A stretch of DNA of 64,000 bases from Rhodobacteraceae bacterium M382 (GCA_025141015.1 CP081098.1:733501-797500); one strand, 5' to 3'. Positions 45,271-55,413 are shown, numbered from the stretch's first letter. Translations and numbers: made by a program. The notes: generated by a model from the sequence alone, not told the origin.

Positions 45271-46566
45271 ATGACCGACACCCCCCGCGACACTGGTTTT
45301 TTCACCGAGTCACTCTCGACGCGCGACCCTGAGCTTTATGGCGCAGTGACGGCCGAGCTTGGCCGTCAGCGCGATGAGATCGAGCTGATTGCCTCTGAAA
45401 ACATCGTCTCGGCCGCCGTGATGGAAGCCCAGGGCAGCGTTCTGACCAACAAATATGCCGAAGGCTATCCCGGGCGTCGCTACTATGGCGGTTGCCAATA
45501 TGTGGACGTGGCCGAAAACCTGGCTATCGACCGCGCCAAGCAGCTGTTTGGCTGTGACTTTGCCAATGTGCAGCCGAATTCAGGCAGCCAGGCGAACCAA
45601 GGCGTGTTCCAGGCGCTGCTGCAGCCGGGCGACACCATTCTGGGCATGAACCTGGCCTCGGGCGGTCACCTGACCCACGGGGCTGCGCCCAACCAGTCGG
45701 GCAAATGGTTCAACGCCGTGCAATATGGCGTGCGCCGGTCCGACAACCTCATCGACTATGACGAGGTCGAAGCCCTGGCCAAGGAACACCAGCCCAAGAT
45801 GATCATCGCGGGTGGCTCGGCCATTCCGCGGGTCATCGATTTTGCCCGGATGCGTGAGATTGCTGATATGGTTGGTGCCTACCTCCATGTTGATATGGCG
45901 CATTTCGCCGGTCTGGTTGCCACAGGCGAACATCCCTCGCCGTTCCCGCATGCGCATGTGGCCACGACCACCACGCACAAGACCCTGCGCGGTCCGCGTG
46001 GGGGCATGATCGTCACAAATGATGAAGCAATCGCTAAGAAGGTGAATTCGGCGATCTTCCCCGGTATCCAGGGTGGCCCGCTGATGCATGTGATCGCGGC
46101 CAAGGCCGTGGCCTTTGGCGAAGCGCTCCGCCCCGAGTTCAAAGCCTACATGCGTCAGGTGCGCCTGAATGCCGACGCGCTGGCCGATCAGCTGATCAAA
46201 GGCGGGTTGGACATCGTGACCGGCGGCACCGACACCCATGTCATGCTGGTCGACCTGCGCCCCAAAGGCGTGACCGGCAACATCGTGGACAAGGCCCTCG
46301 GCCGTGCCCATATCACCACCAACAAAAACGGCATCCCGTTTGATCCGGAAAAACCGACCGTAACCTCGGGCATTCGTCTGGGCACACCCGCAGGCACCAC
46401 CCGCGGCTTTGGCGAGGCGGAATTCCGCGAGATCGCGGATATGATCATCCAGGTCGTCGACGGTCTGGCCGCCAACGGAGAAGACGGCAACGCCGATGTC
46501 GAAGCCACGGTCCGCGCCCAGGTGGCCACTCTCTGCGCGCGCTTCCCGCTCTATCCGAACCTGTAA
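45271..46566 (+). CDS. glyA: Serine hydroxymethyltransferase
   Basis: A 431-residue PLP enzyme that condenses glycine and methylene-THF to serine. K237 in [11 protein letters not shown] is the PLP lysine; [28 protein letters not shown]-type and [11 protein letters not shown] regions are typical. It is the C1 entry point of the serine cycle and the last gene of the operon. The ATG follows CTAGGAGCC. Confidence 0.96.
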   Translation: MTDTPRDTGFFTESLSTRDPELYGAVTAELGRQRDEIELIASENIVSAAVMEAQGSVLTNKYAEGYPGRRYYGGCQYVDVAENLAIDRAKQLFGCDFANVQPNSGSQANQGVFQALLQPGDTILGMNLASGGHLTHGAAPNQSGKWFNAVQYGVRRSDNLIDYDEVEALAKEHQPKMIIAGGSAIPRVIDFARMREIADMVGAYLHVDMAHFAGLVATGEHPSPFPHAHVATTTTHKTLRGPRGGMIVTNDEAIAKKVNSAIFPGIQGGPLMHVIAAKAVAFGEALRPEFKAYMRQVRLNADALADQLIKGGLDIVTGGTDTHVMLVDLRPKGVTGNIVDKALGRAHITTNKNGIPFDPEKPTVTSGIRLGTPAGTTRGFGEAEFREIADMIIQVVDGLAANGEDGNADVEATVRAQVATLCARFPLYPNL

Positions 46567-46591
46567 ACCACAGGATCCTTAACAACCTCTC

Positions 46592-46623
46592 AAACCCCGC
46601 CGCATTCCGCCGGCGGGGTTTTT
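46592..46623 (+). terminator. Rho-independent terminator of the serine-cycle operon
   Basis: 10-bp stem AACCCCGCCG / CGGCGGGGTT, 8-base loop, TTTTT tail. Confidence 0.93.
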
Positions 46624-46700
46624 CATTCCAAACCCGCAACACCACGCTTCCGTCCAGCCGCCCCAGCCCAGCTCGCGACCACACGGCACACCGCCCGCTT

Positions 46701-46762
46701 CGGCTTCTTTCTGGTCACAAATACCTCGGGGGAGCAGCCAAAGGCTGCGGGGGCAGAGCCCC
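46701..46762. repeat. Rhodobacteraceae-type intergenic repeat with nested hairpins
   Basis: It contains GGTCACAAATACCTCGGGGG, the hairpin GCAGCC-AAA-GGCTGC (46734-46748) and a GGGGCAGAGCCCC tract. On the minus strand it reads like a repeat that I recall as common between Rhodobacteraceae genes. The remainder of the 46567-46852 gap shows nothing but the terminator. Confidence 0.6.
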
Positions 46763-46852
46763 AATCCGCGCACAAACGCAACACACCCAAACACAACGGA
46801 CAATAAACCCGTCCCGCGCGGGGGGGCTTAGGCCAATTTGACTATCGGGCGA

Positions 46853-47581
46853 TCATGAGATGTAGCCCGGATAGGGCTGGCGCAACACAGCCGTTGCCAT
46901 CATACCCGACAGGGTGGTCAGGTCAAAAACCGGTAGCCCCAATTGCTGTTGCAATCGCCACGCATAGGGCGGCAGATCCGTGCATTCCAATACAATAGCC
47001 CGGATGTCTGGGGCGCGTTCGACCAAGATCCGCCCGGCCTGCAACAACTCTTCGGTTACCTTATCCAGATCCATGACGGTCCGCTCGTTTCGCAGGATCA
47101 CGGAGGCAAATTCCTCAGTTTCGTCAAGCCCTTGAACCGCAATCGGAATATCGGCTGCACCGACGCCGCGCAGGTGCGCGTCAGTCAAGGACACAGCGGA
47201 AGCGGTCAGAACACCAACGGGTGCCTGGGTCATGTGATGGACCATGGGCACCTGGATCAACGCGGAGACAAACACGGGGATAGATACGGCTGCTGAGATT
47301 TCGGCCTGAAACAGGGCCAAAAACCCGCAAGATCCAGTGATCGCGCGTACGCCCTTGGCTTCCAGCCGTTTGGCTGCAGCGATCAGGCGATCTTTCATTT
47401 CGCCAGTAGGGTTGCCAAGAAGCTCGGGAACCGTAATGCCATCCAGCATTTCGTACATGACCGTAAAACCCAGGCTTGACGGGTTTTTGATATGACCAGG
47501 TGGTTTGGGAAAGTAGCTCTCCAAAGACAATATACCGATGGTGATGCCGCAGATGTTTTGTCCGCCAGGGTGGGTAACCAT
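46853..47581 (-). CDS. Aspartate/glutamate/hydantoin racemase-family protein
   Basis: A 242-residue protein with the two-cysteine racemase layout: TGSCGFLALFQ (first Cys) and VLECTDLPPYAW (second Cys). This family includes Asp/Glu, hydantoin and maleate isomerases. It is the last gene of a minus-strand set with a DadA-like flavoprotein and a TAXI TRAP transporter, suggesting racemisation of an imported amino acid or derivative. Substrate unknown. Confidence 0.75.
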   Translation of the reverse strand: MVTHPGGQNICGITIGILSLESYFPKPPGHIKNPSSLGFTVMYEMLDGITVPELLGNPTGEMKDRLIAAAKRLEAKGVRAITGSCGFLALFQAEISAAVSIPVFVSALIQVPMVHHMTQAPVGVLTASAVSLTDAHLRGVGAADIPIAVQGLDETEEFASVILRNERTVMDLDKVTEELLQAGRILVERAPDIRAIVLECTDLPPYAWRLQQQLGLPVFDLTTLSGMMATAVLRQPYPGYIS

Positions 47582-47594
47582 GGGTTGATATCCT

Positions 47595-48845
47595 TTAATA
47601 GCGCAGGGGGTGAAACGGAGTCAGGTCATGATTTGTGGACAAACCGGTGGTGATGTCGGCCACCAAACGTCCGGTTTTTGGGGCCATCATCAGACCATAA
47701 TGGCTGTGCCCAAAGGCCGCGATCAGTCCGGGTAACCCGTCGATTTCACCGATGCAGGGGAGGCTGTCAGGCAACGACGGGCGTTGCCCAGACCAGGTCG
47801 AAAAATTGTCGGAATTCAGATCCGGTAACAATTGTTGCGCCAGTTTCACCAACCCATCCAATCGGCTTTGGTTGATTGGCGCATCGAGACCGGCAAATTC
47901 GGCCGTCCCTGCGACGCGCAACCCGTCCTCCATCAGCGAGGCGACGAATTTCATATCCATGTCCATGACTGAGTTGTTCAAGGCAAGACCTGGATTTTGG
48001 AAAGAGACATGATAGCCGCGTTCGGATTGCATCGGGATGTTGATGCCCAAAGGTTTCAACAGCTCGGCCGACCATACACCCATAGCCAAAACCAGCTTTG
48101 GAACAGTTTCCTCGCCTGAATCGGTAACATAGCGCCAGCCCCCCCCCTCGATTGGCAGAATGGCGCGGACGGACTGCCGCAAGATTTCACCGCCCATAGC
48201 GCGGAATTTGTCGGCCAACACAGTGCCGATCCGTCCGGGCGACAGGGCGCGGGCCTGTCCCTTGATCAGAATTGCCGCCTGAAAATCGTGGGTCAGCGCA
48301 GGTTCCAGGCTCTGGAGATCAGCGGCAGTGATCCGTTCCAGGTCTGCCCCTTTGTCCCGCCGCATCCGATACTCGACCGTGTCCAGATTGGCCGCTTCTG
48401 AGTTGCGAAACGCATGGACATAATAGCTGTCTTGCACCAGATCCTCGTGTCCGGTCCCGGCCAGATGTTGGCGAAACAGATCAACGCAGTCGCGGTTCAG
48501 CGAATCCATGGCTTCGCTGATATGGCTGACTTTTTCGGCGCGTCCTTCATACAGAAAACGCAGACCCCACGGTGCGATCCGCGGCAAATAGCTGGGTTTC
48601 ACAGTCACTGGACCCAATGGGTCCAGCAACCAGCCCGGGACCTTTTTCCACAAACCCGGCATGGATTGCGGAACAATGGACCAGGGTGAAATGATCCCCG
48701 CGTTGCCAAAGGAGGTGGCCTGACCGGGGGCGTCCCGGTCAATCAGCCTGACATTTAATCCGCGTTCGGCCAGGGACAGCGCGGAACAGATCCCGACAAT
48801 CCCGGCTCCCAGAACCGTGACGTCGGGTTGGTCTTCCTGGGTCAT
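47595..48845 (-). CDS. D-amino-acid-dehydrogenase-like FAD oxidoreductase
   Basis: A 416-residue DadA/DAO-family flavoprotein. The ATG at 48845 overlaps the TRAP permease stop (ATGA); an ORF extending to 49460 is antisense to the permease and not real. The FAD motif GAGIVG is at 13-18, and the C-terminal GHSHYGLMMAPKTGRLVADI is the usual FAD-contacting end. It probably oxidises an amino acid or imino acid and passes electrons to quinone. It is paralogous to the flavoprotein at 55410-56660, which has the same length. Confidence 0.82.
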   Translation of the reverse strand: MTQEDQPDVTVLGAGIVGICSALSLAERGLNVRLIDRDAPGQATSFGNAGIISPWSIVPQSMPGLWKKVPGWLLDPLGPVTVKPSYLPRIAPWGLRFLYEGRAEKVSHISEAMDSLNRDCVDLFRQHLAGTGHEDLVQDSYYVHAFRNSEAANLDTVEYRMRRDKGADLERITAADLQSLEPALTHDFQAAILIKGQARALSPGRIGTVLADKFRAMGGEILRQSVRAILPIEGGGWRYVTDSGEETVPKLVLAMGVWSAELLKPLGINIPMQSERGYHVSFQNPGLALNNSVMDMDMKFVASLMEDGLRVAGTAEFAGLDAPINQSRLDGLVKLAQQLLPDLNSDNFSTWSGQRPSLPDSLPCIGEIDGLPGLIAAFGHSHYGLMMAPKTGRLVADITTGLSTNHDLTPFHPLRY

Positions 48846-51061
48846 GCCGTTGCCCGCTCCTGGCGTTGTTGTGCCAATTGCTGGACGATGACGGGAGCAA
48901 AAATCACCAGAGCGGTCAGATCGGACCCGCTGGATGGTGCAACCAGGAACAGCCCACCGATGGCCATGAGGATACGCCAAACCCCTGACAGGCGCGCCAG
49001 GAAATACCCGGAAACTGCTGTTGCGATGGCAAAGACACCCAACGCACAGGTGATCGAGACCTGCAGGAACGATGTGATGGTGAAATATTCCGGCAAAACG
49101 ATCAGCATGGTGGGCGCATAGACGAACACCATTGGGACCATCAGCTTGCCCAATCCCAGGGTAAAGGCACTGACGCCGGTACGGAACGGGTTGGACCCGG
49201 CGATCCCCGCAGCGGCATAAGCCGAGGCACAGACCGGCGGGGTGATTTCCGAGATCACGCCATAGTACAACACGAACATATGAGTCGCGAGCGGAGGCAC
49301 ACCCAACTGGCTCAGCGCCGGTGTCGCGACCGCGACCAGCATGATATAAAGCGCCGTTGTCGGCAGACCGGCACCCATCAGGATACAAGCCATGGCGATC
49401 AGAACCAGAGACAGGAATTGTTGGATCGAAGGCTGACTGAAGGTCTCGATACCGGTCCAATCCAACAGCGGTGCCAGATTTGCAGCCATGTCAGCCGCCC
49501 CCCCGGTGACCATAAAGCCAAGGCGGAAGCCGACACCTGTGGTGTTGATCACGCCAACAACGATGCCCACGGCGGCAGAAGCCGCGCCAACGGCCAGCGC
49601 GTATTGCACACCCACATGAAAGCTGTCGAACAGATCGCGGAAGGATTGGCGTTCATTGCGATGCAGGCAGCCCAGGATGGTCAGTGCAGCGAGCATTCCT
49701 GCCATTTCCGGGGAATAACCTTCGCCAGAGTAGGGCGACGCCTTCCAAAAGATGAACCCAAGCAGCGCAAAGGGAACCACCAGAGAAGCCGGTTTGTTAA
49801 AGGCGCAGAAGCCAACGACCACGCACAGGCTGAGCCCGATAAAGGCAGCCATGTTTGGCGAATACCCCGAAAACAGCACCAGCAGCAACGCGACCAGAGG
49901 AATAATGGTGAACCAGCCGTCGCGCCAGACTTTCATGAACTGGGGCAGTTGTTCTTTGGGATAGGCATCAAGGCCGAGCCGTTTGGCGGTGAAATGCACG
50001 ATCGAGATCACCCCGATATAATGCATCATCGCGGGTACGATGGCGGCAATCACGATGGTGGTATAGGGCACCTCGAGATATTCGGCCATCAGGAAGGATG
50101 CGGCCCCCATGATTGGCGGGGTGATCTGACCACCGGCTGATGCGGCGGCTTCGACGCCACCTGCGAAATGGGCCGGATACCCCATCTTTTTCATGTTTGG
50201 GATGGTGAGCGATCCGGTTGAAACCGTGTTGGCGATGGAGGAGCCCGAGATGGTGCCAAAGAACGCGGAACTGACAACTGAAACTTTGGCCGGACCACCG
50301 GTATAGCGCCCAGCCAGGATCATGGCGTTATCGACAAAAAACTGACCCAGGCCCATCCGTTGGGCCACGACGCCAAACAGGACAAAATGAAAGACAACCG
50401 TGGAAACCACCCAAAGCGTGACACCAAAGATGCCTTCGGACGGGAAATACATGTTGTTCACGAACTGCTGCCAGTTCACGCCCGGATGCTTCAGGATCTG
50501 CGCGGGCATATAGGGGCCGAACAACGCATAGCTCATAAAGATCAGGATGATCAGCGGCAGAACAAATCCGATGGTTCGCCGGGCGATCTCCAGAACCGTC
50601 AGGATAAGCATGGTGCCAAAAAACACGTCGATCCCGGTCGGGTTGCCTTGGCGCAGCGCCTGTTCGGGAATGTTCAGACCCATTCCGGTGAAGCCACGCC
50701 AGCTGACCCACAGAAACAAGGCGGCAGCCATCCCGGTCAGTGCCAGTGCCCAATCATACAAGGGCACGTTGCCCGGAGCCCATAGGCTGCCTTTGCCATA
50801 GGTCATCGACTGATCGGTGCGGATCAGCGGAAAGCTGAGGAAGATGAACAGGAACAGGCCAGCCAGATGGATGCCCATGTGAACATGATCAACGGGCGTG
50901 CCGAATCCGGCGGTCCACAGATGATACAGCGCAAAGGCAATCGTCGCCCAGTAGACCAGTTTGGTCAGCGTCGGCCCGTTGTCCCGTGTCTGAAGGGCGG
51001 AGTCGTACTGCTTCTCCAGCTCCTCCAGTTCCTTGTTGTCGAGATGAGAGTTCAAACCCAT
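48842..51061 (-). CDS. TRAP transporter fused small/large permease (TAXI type)
   Basis: A 739-residue polytopic membrane protein combining DctQ-like and DctM-like parts, as in TAXI-TRAP systems. ATG 51061 has a GGATC site; GTG 51073 is an alternative. Recognisable are GSSIANTVSTGSLTIPNMKK and GGVEAAASAGGQITPPIMGAASFLMAEYL-type regions near residues 270-320, and a second GxxTTALYIMLVA repeat. It works with the binding protein at 51183-52193. Confidence 0.88.
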   Translation of the reverse strand: MGLNSHLDNKELEELEKQYDSALQTRDNGPTLTKLVYWATIAFALYHLWTAGFGTPVDHVHMGIHLAGLFLFIFLSFPLIRTDQSMTYGKGSLWAPGNVPLYDWALALTGMAAALFLWVSWRGFTGMGLNIPEQALRQGNPTGIDVFFGTMLILTVLEIARRTIGFVLPLIILIFMSYALFGPYMPAQILKHPGVNWQQFVNNMYFPSEGIFGVTLWVVSTVVFHFVLFGVVAQRMGLGQFFVDNAMILAGRYTGGPAKVSVVSSAFFGTISGSSIANTVSTGSLTIPNMKKMGYPAHFAGGVEAAASAGGQITPPIMGAASFLMAEYLEVPYTTIVIAAIVPAMMHYIGVISIVHFTAKRLGLDAYPKEQLPQFMKVWRDGWFTIIPLVALLLVLFSGYSPNMAAFIGLSLCVVVGFCAFNKPASLVVPFALLGFIFWKASPYSGEGYSPEMAGMLAALTILGCLHRNERQSFRDLFDSFHVGVQYALAVGAASAAVGIVVGVINTTGVGFRLGFMVTGGAADMAANLAPLLDWTGIETFSQPSIQQFLSLVLIAMACILMGAGLPTTALYIMLVAVATPALSQLGVPPLATHMFVLYYGVISEITPPVCASAYAAAGIAGSNPFRTGVSAFTLGLGKLMVPMVFVYAPTMLIVLPEYFTITSFLQVSITCALGVFAIATAVSGYFLARLSGVWRILMAIGGLFLVAPSSGSDLTALVIFAPVIVQQLAQQRQERATA

Positions 51062-51138
51062 TACAGGATCCACCGTTCAAAGGGGCGCGCCGTTTGGGGG
51101 CAAAGCCGTCACCCTGCGGGTTGCGCCAGAAAGAAAAA

Positions 51139-51170
51139 GGGCGGCAAAGGACCATGATCCAGCGCCGCCC
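51139..51170 (-). terminator. Attenuating hairpin between TRAP binding protein and permease
   Basis: On the minus strand GGGCGGC and GCCGCCC form a stem around an 18-base loop, followed by TTTTTCTTT. Partial termination here would give more binding protein than permease. Confidence 0.6.
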
Positions 51171-51182
51171 AGTGGGAGGTAA

Positions 51183-52193
51183 TTACTTCAGAGCACCGAT
51201 TTCACGATAAAAGCGCTCGGCACCCGGATGCAGCGGCACACCGATCCCGGCCACGCCATCCAGGGCAGTTTCCAGGGTGATGACCTTGCCTTTGGGGTGG
51301 CCATTGTCCAGAAGCTTGCGGGCGGTTTTCGACCACATTGCCTTGGTGATCTGATAAATCAGCTCTTCGTCGATATTCGCGTTGGTGACCATGATGCCGG
51401 ACACGGCGACCGTGTTCACGTCATAATCCACACCGGGGTAGGTCCCAGCCGGGATTTGCGAGGGGATGTAATAAGGAACGGTTTTATTGGCCTGGGCGAC
51501 TTCTTCCTCGGACCAGTTGTACAGTTCCATTCCTTTGGTGTTGTCCAGCTGGATCATCGCGGCCACTGGTGTACCGGCAGCATAGAAATAGGCGTCCAAC
51601 TGACCATCCGCGATGCGTTCCGCAGATTGTGCGTTGTTCAACTCCGCCTCTTCCATGTTGTCCCGATTCACGGCGTGATCATTCAGGATCAGCTCGACCG
51701 CGATCTGTGTGCCCGATCCCGCCTGGGCGATACCAACGCGTTTTCCTTTGAGGTCGCCCAGACCTTCCAATGAAGCGCCTTTGGGCATCACCAGATGCAG
51801 GTCTTCGGGGAACAGATTGGCGATCACCCGCAGGTCGGGTTTGGCATTGCCTTCGAATTTGCCGACACCATGATAGGCGAAATGCAGCGTTGCCGCGCCG
51901 GACAGGCCTGCTTCCATCTGGCCATTCTGGATGGCGTTGACATTATGGGCCGATGCGTTGGTCGATTGAGCGATCGCAACCAGACCTGGAACGCCACAGT
52001 TGCCGCCCTCTTCGCAGGACCGCGACCCGGGTGGGTTGGAAATGGCGTTGGCAATGATCCCGCCAATCGGGAAATAGGTGCCGCCGGCACCACCAGTGCC
52101 AATGCGGAAAAAGGTCATTTCCTGCGCGCTAGCTGCGCCTGCCATCATGCAGGCCGCGACGGCCGCGCCGGTGAATTTGTTAAAAAGTCCCAT
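51183..52193 (-). CDS. TAXI-family TRAP transporter substrate-binding protein
   Basis: A 336-residue exported protein with signal peptide (FNKFTGAAVAACMMAGAASAQE, cleavage after ASA). ATG 52193 follows GAGGGAGAAC. TAXI markers are FFRIGTGGAGGTYFPIGG and the GLGDLKGKRVGIAQAGSGTQ region. TAXI proteins bind glutamate-like or other small acids; this ligand is unknown. It is divergent from a LysR gene 147 bases away. Confidence 0.88.
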   Translation of the reverse strand: MGLFNKFTGAAVAACMMAGAASAQEMTFFRIGTGGAGGTYFPIGGIIANAISNPPGSRSCEEGGNCGVPGLVAIAQSTNASAHNVNAIQNGQMEAGLSGAATLHFAYHGVGKFEGNAKPDLRVIANLFPEDLHLVMPKGASLEGLGDLKGKRVGIAQAGSGTQIAVELILNDHAVNRDNMEEAELNNAQSAERIADGQLDAYFYAAGTPVAAMIQLDNTKGMELYNWSEEEVAQANKTVPYYIPSQIPAGTYPGVDYDVNTVAVSGIMVTNANIDEELIYQITKAMWSKTARKLLDNGHPKGKVITLETALDGVAGIGVPLHPGAERFYREIGALK

Positions 52194-52340
52194 CGTGTTC
52201 TCCCTCATTGGATTCCGTCACGGTCTTGTCGACCTTGGACGTGCATTTTTCCATTTTGACAGCATGGCAAGCTTATACATAAAAACAAATTGGTAATTTT
52301 TCGGTATCCATAAATGTTTTCTATATGATACGACGTTTGG

Positions 52341-53270
52341 ATGAATTTCCAGCAGCTCACCGTCTTTCGCGAAGTCATGAAAACCGGATCCGTCAGCGAT
52401 GCGGCCCGCAATCTGCACCGCACGCAACCCGCGATCAGCGCGTCCCTAAAAGCTTTGGAGGCATCTCTGGGAATCGAGTTGTTTCAACGTGATGGCCGCC
52501 GCTTGCTCCCAGTTCCTGAAGCGTACTACCTTTTGTCCGAAGCCTCGGAAATTTTGGATCGGTTAAAGTCAGCCGAGTCAAACCTGAGCGGCTTGCGGGA
52601 CCGGACGTCAGGCGTGTTGCGAATCGTGGCGATGCCGGGACCTTCGGCGCATATTCTGCCCCGATTTGTCAGCTCATTCATCGACAGCACGCCCGATGTG
52701 CAGGTGACTTTTGCCACGCGCAGCTCGCCACAGATTCGCAGCCTCATCGCAGCACAAAGCTTTGACTTGGGGTTTTGCGACACGTCCAACACTCTGGATC
52801 AGGATCTGCTGTGTGACAGCGAAAACCTTTTTTGCAAATGCCTGTGTGCCTTGCACATGGATCACCCTCTGGCAAAACGGGATGTCATTCAGGCCGAGGA
52901 TCTGGACGGGGTGCCCATGGGTGTCTTGCAACCCAATCATGGAACCTATTTGGAAACCACGCGTGCCTTTGCCGAACGAGATGCCCAATTCAACATCCGA
53001 ATAGATGCACAATACTTCATACCCCTGTTTCACTTTATCGAAGCGGGGCAGATCTGTTCCATCGTCGATGTTCTGAGCGCGGAAAGTTACCTGAGCAGCC
53101 GTGGTGACCAAAGTCGGATTCGGTTCGTTCCCTTCGAACCGGTGGTCCCTTTTGGGTATTCAATCTTGACGCCCTACAACAAGCCTATGTCCAGATTGTC
53201 CGGGGCCTTTGTCGTGGCTTTGCGGGATCGCGTTGAGAACATTATAAAAACCCGACAATCCGGAAGCTGA
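52341..53270 (+). CDS. LysR-family transcriptional regulator
   Basis: A 309-residue regulator, HTH at about residues 1-60 (GSVSDAARNLHRTQPAISASLKALE), effector domain from about 90. It is divergent from the TAXI TRAP/DadA/racemase operon, which it probably controls. It runs towards another LysR gene, with 10 bases between stops. Confidence 0.88.
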   Translation: MNFQQLTVFREVMKTGSVSDAARNLHRTQPAISASLKALEASLGIELFQRDGRRLLPVPEAYYLLSEASEILDRLKSAESNLSGLRDRTSGVLRIVAMPGPSAHILPRFVSSFIDSTPDVQVTFATRSSPQIRSLIAAQSFDLGFCDTSNTLDQDLLCDSENLFCKCLCALHMDHPLAKRDVIQAEDLDGVPMGVLQPNHGTYLETTRAFAERDAQFNIRIDAQYFIPLFHFIEAGQICSIVDVLSAESYLSSRGDQSRIRFVPFEPVVPFGYSILTPYNKPMSRLSGAFVVALRDRVENIIKTRQSGS

Positions 53271-53280
53271 AACGCGCAAC

Positions 53281-54198
53281 TTATGACGGGTCGATTGCGA
53301 TTCTTGCCATATTGGTTGCGACCTGATCCATGAATTGTTTGCCGGTGTTGGACAGGGCCCGACTGCGAGCCGTGAGGATAACAATATCCAACAGAATCCG
53401 TGGTTCAAAGCGGCGCACAACATAGCCCTCTCCATCATCGCTCATCAGCGTAAACGGGTCGATCAATGAGGCACCAAACCCCTGTTTCACCAGGTTCAGA
53501 GCATTGCGGAACAGATCTGTGTGACACCGCACGCGCCATTTGGCACCCGCGGCGTGAAATGTTTCGCGAGCGCGCCGGTTAACCATATGTTCAGCGCCCA
53601 TGACAATGAATGGGTAATCATCCATCAGTTCGGGGGTCAGCACATCGTATTCGACCAGGGGACTATTGGTGGGAATTGCGCATAGGGTTTCGAAATGGAA
53701 ATGCAGCGCGTCCAGCCCATCATGGCGCAGGGGCAATTCACAAATCCCGATCTCGAACAGGCCGGCCATCACCCATTCCTGGATTTTGGACGAATATTGC
53801 GACTGAAAAGATACCACCAGATCGGGGCGCGTTTCCGCAAATTGACGGATCTGCTCGGGCATGAAACCGAAGGCCAATGCGTGATTGGTCGCGACTTGTA
53901 GCTGGCCCATTTTCTGGTTCTGCAAATCGACAACGGCCTGATTTACGTGGTCCAGCCCCCGGACAACGGTGTCAATTTCATCGAATAGGACCATGGCTTC
54001 GGGTGTTGGAATCAGGCGCCCGCGGGTGCGTTCGAACAGTTTCAATTTCGTTGATCGTTCGAGCTGGGAAATCAGGTTCGAAATCCCGGGTTGCGAGATG
54101 CCCAGCTGTTCGGCGGCACCGGTGACAGTGCTGGTTTCGATGGTGGCGTGAAAGGCCTGATATTGGCGGAAAGAAGATGTCATAACGTATAGTATCAT
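53281..54198 (-). CDS. LysR-family transcriptional regulator
   Basis: A 305-residue LysR protein with HTH TVTGAAEQLGISQPGISNLISQLE. The start could be ATG 54183, five codons on. It is divergent from the enolase-superfamily gene, so it is the likely regulator of the 54-63 kb catabolic operon. The two neighbouring LysR genes end tail to tail. Confidence 0.87.
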   Translation of the reverse strand: MILYVMTSSFRQYQAFHATIETSTVTGAAEQLGISQPGISNLISQLERSTKLKLFERTRGRLIPTPEAMVLFDEIDTVVRGLDHVNQAVVDLQNQKMGQLQVATNHALAFGFMPEQIRQFAETRPDLVVSFQSQYSSKIQEWVMAGLFEIGICELPLRHDGLDALHFHFETLCAIPTNSPLVEYDVLTPELMDDYPFIVMGAEHMVNRRARETFHAAGAKWRVRCHTDLFRNALNLVKQGFGASLIDPFTLMSDDGEGYVVRRFEPRILLDIVILTARSRALSNTGKQFMDQVATNMARIAIDPS

Positions 54199-54282
54199 AA
54201 TTTATTATGGACTTGGAAAAAAATAGTATTGGAAATGATGGAGTAGAGTCCGCAAGCTGTCCTAGGGACAAGGGAGAGTTTC

Positions 54283-55413
54283 GTGGATCTGCAACAGACA
54301 ATAACTGGGTTTGACCTGTGGCACCTGCAATTGCCGGTGGTGTCAGCCCGTGATCACGGGATTGGCCGTGTTTCGGGGTCGTGCGAAATCGTCGTGCTGC
54401 GCCTGACAGCAGAAGGTGGCAGCCAGGGGTTCGGCGAGGCGTCGCCCTGGTCAGTTTTCACCGGCTCCCCCGAGGCCAGCTTTGCCGCGTTGGATCGCTA
54501 TATCCGCCCGTTGGTCGTCGGTCGCCGGGTCGCGGATCGTGCGGCGATCCTGCAGGACGCAGCCAAATGCGTGGCGCATTGCACCGAGGCCAAGGCCGCG
54601 TTGGAAAGCGCGTTGTTGGATCTGACCGGGCAGATCTCGGACCTTCCTGTCTGGGCTTTGCTGGGCGGGAAATGCCGTGACACCATTCCGCTCAGTTGCT
54701 CCATTGCCAATCCGATTTTCGATGATGACATCGCGTTGATGGAACGCCTGCGCCAAGACAAAGTCGGCTTGATCAAGCTGAAAACCGGCTTCAAGGATCA
54801 CGCGTTCGATGTGATGCGTTTGGAGCGCATTGCCCGTGATTTCCCCGAATTCCGCGTGCGGGTCGATTACAATCAAGGGCTGGAGATCGAAGACGCCGTG
54901 GGTCAGGTTATGGATGTGGCCCAGTTTGAACCCGACTTTATCGAACAGCCTGTGCGGTATCATCATTTCGACATGATGGCCCGGTTGCGGGGAATGATCG
55001 ATGTGCCGCTCTTGGCCGATGAGAGCGTGTTTGGTCCCGAAGACATGGTGCGTGCCGCTCGCGAAGGCATCTGTGACGGAGTGTCCGTCAAGATCATGAA
55101 ATCTGGCGGGCTCAGCCGGGGCCAGTCGGTGGCCCGGATTGCGGCGGCCAACGGATTGATGGCCTATGGTGGAGACATGTTCGAGGCGGGTCTGGCGCAT
55201 CTTGCGGGAACCCACATGATTGCAGCCACGCCTGAAATTTCATTGGGGTGTGAGTTTTATCAGGCGTCATACTTCCTCAAGGAAGACATCCTGGAGACGC
55301 CATTCGAGGTCCGTGACGGTCAGGTTGTTGTACCGGATGCACCGGGGTTGGGGCTGCACCCGGACCTGGACAAGCTGACCCACTACGCCGTTCGTACGAC
55401 GGAGACAGTATGA
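54283..55413 (+). CDS. Enolase-superfamily enzyme, muconate cycloisomerase subgroup, substrate unknown
   Basis: A 376-residue protein. The barrel residues of the MLE subgroup are present: K165 and K167 (IKLKTG), D195 (VDYNQ), E221 (FIEQP), D246 (LADES) and K270 (VSVK), then KSGGLSRG and [15 protein letters not shown]. The two lysines face opposite sides of the substrate, so both racemases/epimerases and cycloisomerases are possible. It overlaps the next flavoprotein gene by 4 bases. It does not carry the motifs of the cis-3-hydroxyproline dehydratase or hydroxyproline-betaine epimerase sequences I know. Confidence 0.8.
   Translation: MDLQQTITGFDLWHLQLPVVSARDHGIGRVSGSCEIVVLRLTAEGGSQGFGEASPWSVFTGSPEASFAALDRYIRPLVVGRRVADRAAILQDAAKCVAHCTEAKAALESALLDLTGQISDLPVWALLGGKCRDTIPLSCSIANPIFDDDIALMERLRQDKVGLIKLKTGFKDHAFDVMRLERIARDFPEFRVRVDYNQGLEIEDAVGQVMDVAQFEPDFIEQPVRYHHFDMMARLRGMIDVPLLADESVFGPEDMVRAAREGICDGVSVKIMKSGGLSRGQSVARIAAANGLMAYGGDMFEAGLAHLAGTHMIAATPEISLGCEFYQASYFLKEDILETPFEVRDGQVVVPDAPGLGLHPDLDKLTHYAVRTTETV

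Noticed and set aside
48846-49460. N-terminal extension of the DadA-like frame to a 621-residue protein
   Set aside because: The extra 205 residues are antisense to the TRAP permease. The ATG at 48845 directly precedes the FAD motif and overlaps the permease stop by 4 bases.
54283-55413. Assignment as cis-3-hydroxyproline dehydratase or hydroxyproline-betaine epimerase
   Set aside because: Those enzymes, as I remember them, have a KxGG-type and WGGD motif. This protein has the KxK, K270 and YGGDMFE layout of the muconate cycloisomerase subgroup, so only the subgroup is claimed.
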